A stretch of 64,000 nucleotides of DNA, taken from Phytophthora colocasiae (taxonomy: Eukaryota; Oomycota; Peronosporomycetes; Peronosporales; Peronosporaceae). Below are positions 1-9,950 of this stretch, in pieces; position 1 is the stretch's first letter, and each line of letters starts with the position of its first letter. The stretch is from the NCBI GenBank assembly GCA_018806915.1, contig JAGKQI010000098.1:3038001-3102000 (forward strand), written 5' to 3'. Under the pieces are notes generated by a model. That model saw only the letters and a list, made by a program, of their open reading frames with translations. It was not told where the DNA came from and did not search any database. The position numbers were made by a program, and so were the translations under genes.

Positions 1-283
1 GCTTCTCTCCGCCGGTCTCTTCGCCTTTTAGCTCGGCATCTTGAGGGGGGATTGGTGCAGTCAAGTCCTATTTTAGGAAGGATAATGTCCTAGAATAGGG
101 GGAAGAGTGATGGTAAAAGACTAATTTAGGACAGAAACAAGTTGGAGTAAGATACATCAAGTGCAACATTGAAGGTGACGTGTATGTGGTCAACTTGTAG
201 GTCGTGTTTGTTACATCCTGTTCTTCTTGTGGACGAACGCATAAGGCTCAAGGGCTGCGTTGCAACTTGGGTAGATCCTTGCT
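1..283. other. Intergenic, no gene recognised
   Basis: This lies downstream of the RPB9 stop codon on the minus strand. Short open frames here have no recognisable domain. It presumably holds the RPB9 3' UTR and part of the next intergenic space. Confidence 0.5.
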
Positions 284-959
284 TTAACTTCCCATCCAGC
301 GATAGGATGGTAGGCGGTTGCCTTCTTCATCCACTTGGCAGTCGCGATTCAGACATACCCAGATGAGAGCCAATGTCGACTGCTTCACACCGTCCTGCGA
401 GCGGATGAACACGGCTCCATTGTGGCCGCAGTTCGGACACACGACGTCGTAGTCGCGCTGCAACGTTGGGTCGTCGATCACATCGCCGGGAAGCACATCC
501 AGCTGCACACTACAACATACACACCAAAGGCACGTCAGCAAGCACACTTTCCACACAAGATACTGCTGCTCTACAGAGCTACAGAGCTATCAAACAGCAG
601 AACACGAGACGCACCGTGTGTCCTTGACCAGCTCGTTCACATAAATACAGTTCTCCTCCACGTCCTCGGCCTGTCCGCAATTACGACAGCGGAACACGAG
701 GCGACGGATCTCGCGGTCCTGGCTCGGGTACAACATGTTGTTGCTACAGGTTATTGACATAACGAGAGGGAAGGACGTATGTTAGCCTGGTAAATATGGT
801 TCAATCTGACTGAGCTGGCTCTCGCGTCGAATGTGACGGCTAGGAAAGGCTACAACGAAGAGGCAAGAGCATCCTCCGTGCACCACGACCGAGAGACAGC
901 GACGCAGCGGAGGGGGAGACGCACCACTCGCGGCAAAAGCGCATTCCAGCGGCAGCCAT
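284..959 (-). CDS. RPB9: RNA polymerase II subunit RPB9
   Basis: This is a small zinc-ribbon subunit of nuclear RNA polymerase II, involved in start-site choice, fidelity and transcript cleavage. Three exons fit GT-AG rules and frame: 959-925, 743-615 and 509-284. They give 129 residues, close to the usual 120-125. The N-terminal ribbon has C9/C12 and C31/C34, followed by the family-typical NNMLYP. The C-terminal ribbon has C79/C82 and C107/C112 (CX2C and CX4C). Family landmarks CIYVN and DPTL are also present. The first exon encodes only 12 codons and ends inside the C12 codon, so a simple ORF search misses it. The gene lies 163 bp downstream of the ABC transporter gene on the same strand. 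Identity is secure; the last residues could differ if an extra intron exists. Confidence 0.9.
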
Positions 960-1122
960 GGTCGACGCTTGCTGCCTTGCGAGCGTTTTCACGAGTGCGA
1001 GTCGATTAGGGCAGAAGTACAGTGTGTGTTGCAAATAAGTACGAATTAGGACAATTGATCGATGTAGCCATGTATTAGTTTTCAAAAGGACAACTTCAAC
1101 TTCTATTGTTGTTCTTGCACTT

Positions 1123-3554
1123 TTAAAGCTCAGGTTCCTCCGTTTCGCGGGATTGCTGGGTCCACAGTTGCAGATAGCCTGTACAATGGAGAATATAGGG
1201 TAAAAGTTAGTGTCATCCATAGTTCAGAAGCAGAAAGCAAAATGACGTACGGCCTCCTTGTTCGAGAAGTTGCGCATGGCTGCCAGTCTCTATGATGCGG
1301 CCCTTTTCAAGCACGATGATGTTGTCGGCGTGACGAATTGTTGATAGTCGATGAGCGATGATGACGGTGGTGCGTCCTGCACAGACAGCGTTGAGGGCCT
1401 GGTGGATGCTCTGCTCCGTCACAGTATCTAGTGAAGAGGTCGCCTCGTCCAGCACCACAACGGACGGGTTCTTGAGCACGAGGCGGGCAATGGCGATACG
1501 CTGTTTCTCGCCACCACTCAGCTTCAATCCACGCTCGCCAATCTGCGAGTCAAACTTGTTCGGTAACGTCATGATGAAGTCGTAGATGTTGGCCACCTTC
1601 ACAGCAGCTATTAGGTCCTCTTCGGAGCAGTGGCGGTGGCCGTACGTGAGCTGTTTGCACAGTGAAAGAATAGGTTAGATAGGAGTCTCAAGTTGATGAG
1701 ATTAGTACGTCCAAAGTGACGTACGTTGTAGCGGATGGAGTCGTTGAACATGACTGTATCCTGCGGCACAATCCCAATACTTTTGCGGAGAGATTTCTGA
1801 CGCACAGACGAGATATCCTGCCCGTTGATGGAGATTCGGCCAGACAAAACGTCGTAAAAGCGGAACAGCAAGCGGCTTATAGTCGTCTTACCGGAGCCAG
1901 TAGAGCCCACAATGGCCACAGTGTGTCCTGTAGGTACGGTGAAGCTCACATCCTTGAGGCCGTTGGCCGCTGGCTGACTTGGGTATCTGAAGCCCACGTT
2001 GTGGAAAGTGACTGTGCTAGCAGTGGGGGAAGCCTCCAGTGCCGGTGCGTCTGGCTTATCTTGGACCTCAGGCTGGATGCGCAGAAGCTCAACCAGGTTT
2101 TCCATGTCCACGAATGACTGCACGATGGTGTTGTAAATGTTGCCCAGAGAGTCCAGCGGCTTGAATATGTTCGTGATGTATACCGTGACAGCCACGAAAT
2201 CACCGACAGTCATGATTCCATAGTAAATGTTGCGAGCTGAGATAAGGAGACACGTTCCAAGACAGGTCTGCTGAATAAGCTGTTGTGCCACCACAATTGC
2301 GTTCATGAGACCACGCGTGGACAGCTGCGACTTTTGATACAAGAAAATGCTCGACATGTAGCGATCAAGCTCGTAGTCTTCTGTACAGAAGTACTTGACC
2401 GTTTCGAAGTTCACTAGCGAGTCAACAGCCTTCTCACTCGCTTGGTTGTCGTGCTCATTGGTTTGCTTTTTAAAACGCAAGCGGATCCGAGTTCCCATGG
2501 CTGTAATAACGACGTAGAGCACCACTCCAATGATCGTCACAATCGACAAAATCTTCTCCTTGAAAGAGAAGATGAACACGATGGACACGACCACGAGCTC
2601 AACAAACGTAGGTACCAGTCGGAAGAAAATGACGTTAACGATGTTGTCCGTACTCGTCGATCCACGGTCCAAACAGCGCAATACCTTGCCCGTTTTCTTC
2701 GTGAGGTGGTAATTCATCGAGAGGCTGTGCAAATGCCCAAACAACTGTCAACCGCAATACACGAAATGGATGTCAGTAACCTCCTAACCGTTACAACTCG
2801 TAAACAAAACTCTGAATGACTCCTACATTAGCAGCAACATCTTGGTATGCGTGCTGTTTCACCACCATGTACAAATACGTTTGCAACTGTTTCGCAGCGG
2901 CAAAACCGAACAGCGTCACTTGTTCAATGCAAAAAAATCAGTCAATTTTCGGTCAACGAAAGCATAAGAAATGTAAACACACTTACCGCAATACATCGCG
3001 ATCGCAAACACTGGAACGCGCGTAAATTGGCTTTCCGAGATTGTGTTAGTCGCTTCTTTGAGGAATAACGGTGCCAGAATCCGCGATCCTCTGGACAGGA
3101 ACATAAAGGAGAACGAAACGAAGACGCGAAGACGCTGCACAACAAAATTGAAGTTAGAAATTGCTTGACAGGCAAAACTTTTTCCAGCTTTCGCACCAGT
3201 CCCCATGTCTTCGGCCAAAAGTCTGAACAATACACAATTCCGCTTAATTAGAAAATGAAGTGCAAGATACTCCAAGTTGCACAATCAAATCGTACACGGG
3301 ACAAGCAATACGCGCAGTTCCCAAATAGTAGCCCCTTGACTGGGTTGCGGGTCCTCTAAAGAGGCCTCAGCAGGCTGCTTCAGTAGCGGAGACTTCTCGT
3401 TCGGGGCAGGCTGCATCTTGGCGAGTGGATGGTATGGTCGGTGCAAGACCTTAAAGTTACCATCATTCTTGTTTTTTTTCGAGAGACCACGTGTCGTGGA
3501 GCCAATCATATCGCTAGAAGCTGCCGCTTGGGGAATCCCGCTCATTTCTTGCAT
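1123..3554 (-). CDS. ABCB6/HMT1-like half ABC transporter
   Basis: This is a half-size ABC exporter (membrane domain followed by nucleotide-binding domain) of the ABCB6/HMT1 group, which moves porphyrin, glutathione or metal conjugates at vacuolar, lysosomal or mitochondrial membranes. Seven exons (3554-3296, 3222-3170, 3134-2987, 2918-2827, 2744-1725, 1650-1251, 1178-1123) join in frame to 675 residues. Introns are about 70-80 bp, shorter in the 5' part. The membrane domain has HLHSLSMNYHLTKKTG and RAVDSL/NFETVKY-like stretches typical of the group. The nucleotide domain has Walker A GSTGSGKT, Q-loop PQDTVMF, signature LSGGE, Walker B VVVLDEA and H-loop IAHRLST. The N-terminus is a short hydrophilic segment of about 85 residues with an LLKQ motif, so the extra TMD0 of animal ABCB6 appears absent. 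All catalytic motifs are intact. The exact substrate is not inferable. Confidence 0.88.
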
Positions 3555-3753
3555 TGCATAGAGCTGATGGTGGGGGTCAGCTTTGGGAATTGATGCTGAC
3601 CTGACTACCAGTCAGACATTTGCTGCATTAGCAGTGCACTGTACCCAGAACCTACCAAGCTCAGGCTGTCATTGACCGAATTTGCAGTCAAACTTCAACT
3701 TTCACTTTAGTGACTACCTTCAGTTTTTTTTCGCGGGAACATCTAAAATCGCT
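3555..3753. promoter_or_regulatory. Shared divergent promoter region
   Basis: About 200 bp separate the start codons of the minus-strand ABC gene and the plus-strand Nudix gene, so both core promoters must lie here unless they extend into the genes. The plus strand holds pyrimidine-rich TCAACTTTCACTTT near 3696-3709, which resembles the oomycete initiator (YCAYTYY). The match is by eye only. Confidence 0.35.
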
Positions 3754-5059
3754 ATGGGCCGTCTTCCTCCTCCCGTTCCGACCGATGAGGCGCCCAGGAA
3801 GAAGCGCCGCACACTACGCGACGCTGAGGCTGATCTGGAGAATTGTCGTTCAGCACTGCAGGAGGCCAAGCGCAAACTTGTGCTTACTGTGGGTGGCAAC
3901 GCAGCTTTAATTTAATTTTTAGAGATAAACGAAATATTTTTTTTTTAAATTGTGTTGATGATATTATTTGTGCAGGCTCGTGAAAATGCAAAGATGAAGG
4001 TGCTCCTGATGAAATACATTGAGAAAGATGACTCGCTGCTGTGCTCCAGCCAGCTCAGCGTCAGCGAGGTGCGTTGAGCTTCAACTTCGAGCCGAACATG
4101 ATATTTTTTTAATCTGCCGTGCTAATATTCACGTTAATGCCGTACAGTCGACTACTGGTAGCCAGCCAACGACCAGTGTGGTACAGCCATCTTCACCTGG
4201 CCCGAGCTCTCCTACTATTGCCGAGACGGACACGTCAGTGCTGTCACAGTCTCCGCGGGAGTACACGACAGCAGAGGAAGACAGTGAAGAAAGTTTGTGG
4301 AACAATGACTTTCAGCCTTGTGGCGACGGATTTACTGAGCCTGTCAGTCAGTTAAGTCAGCTCAGTCAGGCCAGTCACTGGAGCGAACTGAGCTCCACGT
4401 CAAATCTGGACGCTATCATCAACTTCCTCGAAACGCAGGACACGTCCGAGACAAACCGGTGTGTACAGTATGGACGGTTTTATTGAAAGGATATGAATCT
4501 CACTTTGTTGCTATGTGGTTGCAGGATGGGCACACTGCAAGCTGAGTATGCCAAGCTGAAGGATCAGAAGACAGTGGTCCGCGTCGGTGTGGGTGTCTTA
4601 CTCATGTCGAAAAAGCACCCAGGGTGTGTACTCCTTGGGCAGCGCAAGGGCTCGCATGGAGAGGGGAAATTCTCTCTTCCCGGCGGCCACCTCGAGATGT
4701 ATGAGAGTTGGGAGGAGTGTGCGATCCGAGAGGTTAAGGAGGAGACCGGTACGTGTTGTAATCTGTTGACTTGCTTGGACAAGCATTGATTGAGTTGATG
4801 TTGTACAGATCTTGACCTGAAGGAGGCTAAGTTCTCCACCGTGACCAATGATCCAATGGAGGATGAAGGCAAGCACTACATTACGATCCTAATGCAAGCC
4901 GTTGTGGATGATGAGCAGACTGTGAGGAACATGGAGCCCGACAAGTGTGAGGGTTGGAGCTGGGTGCCCTGGTCAGATCTGCGCACTCGCGAGGACATTT
5001 TTACGCCGTTGATGCACGTGACTCGCAGCGATTTCACCCCCACGTTTATCAATCCCTAA
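3754..5059 (+). CDS. NUDT15-like Nudix hydrolase with N-terminal coiled-coil extension
   Basis: The C-terminal half is a Nudix hydrolase resembling NUDT15/MTH3-type nucleotide pyrophosphatases. It has [19 protein letters not shown], the Nudix box from [13 protein letters not shown] through REVKEE, and EGWSWVPW. Five exons fit GT-AG and phase: 3754-3888, 3976-4068, 4148-4458, 4525-4748 and 4809-5059, giving 337 residues. Exons 1-3 encode about 180 extra residues: a basic KKRR patch, a short predicted coiled coil ([19 protein letters not shown]) and a Ser/Thr/Gln-rich low-complexity stretch. The splice junction into the Nudix exon is in frame (codon CG|G), which favours one gene. However, exon 4 has its own ATG at 4526, so two overlapping transcripts are possible. 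The residue after REVKEET is Asp in this model instead of the usual Gly, owing to the splice codon. Confidence 0.78.
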
Positions 5060-5210
5060 ACTTCGAGAGTGATTAACGAATTTATGGTTTTCAGAATGAC
5101 GGGCCTGCCCACTGCGGTAAACGCAACTTACATGTAACTTACAAGTAGCGAGTTGTCTTGGATTTCTAGTGATTTTTGAAAGGCATCGCAGCGAAGGAGA
5201 AGCGACAGCT

Positions 5211-5233
5211 TTAACCCCTTGAAACCGGGGTAG
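5211..5233. repeat. Left TTAA and terminal inverted repeat of piggyBac-like element
   Basis: TTAA is followed by CCCCTTGAAACCGGGG. The reverse complement of the right end starts TTAA CCCCTTGAACCCGG, matching with one substitution over the first 14 bases. Confidence 0.85.
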
Positions 5234-8200
5234 TACCGTACCCCATGTGAGCCTAAGCCCTAGATGCTCTAACTTGTATGTACGGGGAAGGGTTCTCATA
5301 CAAAGCTCTATATGAAAGCGTAACATGTATAGTGGATAGCCGCGGGATAAACCTAGTCTTCGAGGCTGGTGTCTCTTGATATCGTGTATGGTGCATCATT
5401 CGGCAGTAAATAATACATGTTTGCGAACCTAACATGTATGTCATACAGCAAAACCAGTACAAGCGTGAAGTAGAGGCAGTGCGCCGACGAACACAGCCGT
5501 GAAAATGAAGCGCATAACAGCATCACCAAAAACATGTGCAGCCGATCAGAATTGTGTGATATTTTGCTATACTGAAACTCAATATAAATGGAAGGACGCT
5601 ATCAGCTGTTCAATCAGTTGCTGTCGTGTCGAGTGCACGCCGGGGCCGCTTCGACTGGCGCGTGTCACCTGCCGTGGACTCATCAGTTGCTTGTTGATCA
5701 CTTTCAACTATCCCTTCACCATTGACTTTATCTTGGCGGCGCGCCGAAGCCTGCGCAGGAGCCCGCGCTCGAATCGTCCGCTTTTCACCTTGCTGTGGTG
5801 CAGGTGCCAGTGTTCCATTACTCCAGCACTTGTGCCAGATGTCGAAACAGGACAGCAGCTCGCCCTTGATCGTGTGGCGCTTCTTCTCACAGAGGAACAC
5901 TCGCCATGCCATGGGCTTCTTTGAGGGGTTCGCAGCTTGCACTTGCTGCAGTAGGTGGACGAGTCGCCCCACATACGTTGCTGGTGCCTTTGAGAAGCGA
6001 GCACACTTTGCAGGCTCTTGTTCGCCGTTTGCGGCCTTGATTGTTGTTACCGGGGCGCCATTCATCGTTTAGTACTGGCGCATGGCTGGCCCGTGCTTCT
6101 GGTAGTAGCTGACTCCTTCGACGGGGTCGCCTGGATGCTCTCGTTGCTGCGCAGGGCCTCCCAGTCTTCATCGCTCAGCTGGCAGAGTTCAAGATGGAGC
6201 TGCTTTAGGAACTTGACGTGACTCATCTTTGGTAGTCCAGCCGCAGCTCGAGCGGCGTTGTAGACGATGTAGGAGTTGATAATTGCAAGGTCTACGAGAC
6301 CAAGAAAGAGACCCTTGTAGTACTTTTTGTACTTGATGCAGAGCTGCAGTGAGTACCTATAACGTGTACATACAAGATTAGTTAGGCGGATAAAATGTAT
6401 ATACAACATATCAGCACTTACCGTTGTAGGCGTAATTGATCGTGCACGTCGACACCGCCCATATAAGTCTGGTAGTCTTTCACGATGCGCGGGCACATCA
6501 CTTCCTGCTGCTCGCCTGTCAGCTTGTCGCGACGGACAATACGGTCTGGCTTGACACTCCCACCAGTGCTGAGCATGTGGACCGACCGGGTATCCCACCA
6601 CCGCAGCACTCGCATAGCAGGAATATGTAGCGCTTCTGCAACGACGAAGGTTCCCCGTTCAATGTTCGCTGGACGATTTTTGGGGATCTTGGGTGGATTC
6701 TTCTTGTCTCCTTTCTTTTTCTTGGGTATCAACTTCGTGCTCAGTCCTTGGCGATCGGTTCGGACTGTACCGATTGAGTAGAAACCCATTGTCAGAAGCT
6801 GTAGGGATAGCGGGACCGACGAGTAGAACCGATCAGTGACAACCAGCCTCATATCACCGTTCGATGGAGCCGTAGGGCCGAATACTTGCTGTAAGTTGCG
6901 AACTACAGCTGCCGGTCCTGACTTGTGGTCTGTCGAGCTGAAATTTCCTGCTCTCTCCTTTTTACCACAGTAAACTTCAAAGCTGTACCATACACGATAA
7001 CAATTTGTTAGTCTGTATCATACATGATAAAAGAACTTAAGTGTCAAAAAAAAAAGCGGGTGTGTCCGCAGACACACCCGCTGCTTACCGAATACAGTAT
7101 GCGGTCGCCGAACAGCACAGCATGAACAGCTTCGTGCCCCACTTGTGGGGCTTATCCTTGATGTATACGCGCATTCGGTTGAATGTAGACCGTGACGGGA
7201 GCATTGCTTCGTCAAACGCCATGATAGCAGGAGGCACGTAGCCGGTAGCGAACCGATGCTGTACAGTATCTATAACTGGGCGCAACTTCCATGCTCGATC
7301 CGTAGCAGCTTTAGGGTCCTTGTTTAGCTGAAGTGTAGGTTCCGAGACAGGTGCATGAACCGGTCGCGCGGCATGAATCGTCCAAAGCATCCCCGGTGAA
7401 CAGCACCTTCTTCAGTCTTTCGCCAATGGTTCGCCAGTTTTTCCTTGTTCGGAGCGATTGATCGAGCTATCAACAGGCCCATGAAGACACACATCTCTCT
7501 CGCTTCAATGGCAGGCGCCTTCAACAACTCGTCGCGGATTTGCTCACGTGTCTTGGCCTTAAAATTGGGATGTTTTTGCTCTCGGGATACTTGTTTGGCA
7601 TGTTGCCCTTCCACCCGCTCGTCGAGGCTCTCCTCGAAGTAATCGTTCGACTCCTCAGCGATGTCTTCCCACAGCTCGGGCTGTAAAAAGTAAAAGAACG
7701 CCCCGGACGGAGTTTCTGCCGCAGCTAAGGCTTTCGCTGTTGGGCCGAAATTGCCATCGTAGAGATTCGGGTAGTCTTCTCGCATTGCAGTAGACGAGCG
7801 AGCCGCATACGGCTCCATCAGATAGTCGTACGGTGTTTTCGTGACCAAGTCCGACCAGCCTTCCTCCCCCATATCCTTCAAGACGGTGTCTGGTACGGCG
7901 CCGGCTGCGATATTCTCCAATCCACCGAAGGCAGATATCAATCGATCCCCGAATGGCAGCTCAGGTGGAACAGGTAGTTGCACGTCCTCAGCATCGAAGT
8001 ATTCAGTCAACGAATCGTCATCGTCGCCATCGTCATTCTCCGCATCTGATTCAAATCCAGCGAACTGGTTTGAGTCATCGCTCTCAACAACACGGTTGAT
8101 GTCTCCGTCAACGCCTACAATAGTATATACAGGTTAGAGGCAAGTGCGTAACTTGTATATACACTTTAAACCAACCTTCGTCAAATTGCACACCAACGCG

Positions 8201-8482
8201 CGAGCCTTCGTTTGATTCCTCTTCTGGTCCTATCGCTTGGCTGCTTCCGGTGTCGTTGTCAACCGCAGAAGCGTCCGATGCATCGCTATTCCCATCGACG
8301 TCTTCAAAGTCAGGATCGAGGTTCCGCCGACTTACAGGCGAGTCTAATACACAACAAACATCACCGATACAAGATTAGATCAAGGAGATAACATGAACCA
8401 TACACAATAGTACCTTGCGAGCTTTCATTGGAGTCATCTGGGTCGCTTTGTCCTGGAAACGTGGTGTTGTGTGGAGAAAGTC

Positions 8483-9824
8483 TGTGGTGGAGCGGATCTG
8501 GCCAAAATCTGGTTGAGGCCGATCGCGATCGCCACTTGCGCCCAGACACCGACTAACGGAGGGGGTCCCCCGATGATCCGTGATCTTGCTGCGTGTAGTG
8601 TTCACCTTGTGTACCCGTCGGTAGGCGGGTTACGCTCTTCCAGGTGACTTCTGAAGATGTCTTGGGACGAGAAGAATGTCTTGGGTGACGTAGGGGGTGT
8701 GAGATAGCGTGGGAATACTTCACTCTACCTCGGAGGGGTTGATCCGGGTCACAGGCGAGTTCTCGAGCCTTGATCCGGTCACCTGGTTTTCGATCCAGGT
8801 CTTCCAAAGGTCCAATGTTGGGGATCTGATCCCTTCCTTTACGATGCTTGCCGCTTCCTATAGCGGGTGTCTTGATGGGTTGAGAGTCGACGAGATCGTC
8901 AGGCCAAGCAGCCAATTCCTTCCGATCCGTAGTTCGCACGTAAAGGATAGATCACTAGATAGGGTAAAACTGGCCAATGTATTATCCAGAATTAACCTCT
9001 ATGCTAGATCTCTTCTCCTTACCTTCTTGATGCCGGGGGGCCAATGTAATTCCCAGTTCCGGTCTTGAACGAAGGCACTTGTGATGTCCAGAGCAAATTC
9101 GATTCTGTTTATGGTTATTCCTATGTCTACTAGCCCCATCCTCATCTGCTATCCTACGATTACCTGACATCCGGCTACACAGCTGCCCTTCCGATCTTCG
9201 ATCTTGATCTCACCTAACCCCTGATCGCGATCTCGATCTGCCGATCTGGCGATCTGGCGATCAGCCGATCTGGCGATCAGCCGATCTCGATCAACCATCT
9301 CGGTTATCGATCTTGGTCCACCGTCTTGAACAATGATCCCGATCAGCAGCCTTCATACTTGATCTCGCGTGCCTGCGTCGTCGACATTCCAGGTCTTGAG
9401 CTTCCCAGACTTGATCACCACTCCACACGCGACTAACACTGCCATCAGGTCCCCTCGGCAGCATCTCACGGTTATGTTGTCACCGGCCCACCATAGATCA
9501 CACCGATCCCGACCCTCTGCCGCCTTGATCTCCTTCTCATGCGACCTCAGGCAAGGCGCCCTTTTCTCCTCCGACCCTGAGCCGCCACGCGGGACCGCAC
9601 GACGGGTTCTCCAATCACTTAGTCTCACTTGACCAAGACGCCATCCATTCATCGCTGGCGAGATCCAGACGAACATCGATCTGGATCCATTCGTCAGCCA
9701 TCGTTCGCGCAATCTGGGGTCATCAACTGACATCTTGCTTCGCCAGAGGCCCCTGTCGCTTGATCCGACTCTCTTAGGGCCTGACGTTGCCTTTTCTCGG
9801 ATTTCTTATTCGCGCTTCACCACA
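8483..9824 (-). repeat. Ty3/gypsy LTR (3' LTR in sense orientation)
   Basis: Repeated at 20837-22176. Starts TGTGGTGGAGC and ends CGCTTCACCACA on the plus strand. It contains a GATC-dense patch at 9191-9313 with internal short repeats of the form GATCTGGC and GATCAGCC. Confidence 0.93.
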
Positions 9825-9842
9825 TCCGCCCCCAGCCTGCAA
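9825..9842 (-). other. Polypurine tract of the Ty3/gypsy element
   Basis: Directly inside the left LTR; on the minus strand it reads GGCTGGGGGCGGA immediately before TGTGGTG. This position and purine bias fit plus-strand priming. Confidence 0.6.
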
Positions 9843-9950
9843 GTTGGTCCGTCTCGGTCCACTTCAGGTCTCATTCTCCAATCTTCAGCCCAAGGCACAA
9901 GTCACCCCGACAACACTTCGACCACCACCAACGGATCCCTTCCAGTCTCC

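Noticed and set aside
840..1220. 126-codon minus frame between RPB9 and the ABC gene
   Set aside because: It fuses the last ABC exon, an intron and the first RPB9 exon by chance; the splice-consistent models explain all of it.
9241..9290. Possible CRISPR-like short repeat array in the LTR
   Set aside because: Units are 8-16 bases, imperfect and without spacers; they reflect GATC-rich tandem slippage in a eukaryotic LTR.
9735..9950. Upstream extension of the antisense ORF into the LTR
   Set aside because: Open but begins with TTG and has no ATG; the first ATG at 9951 is just inside the element.
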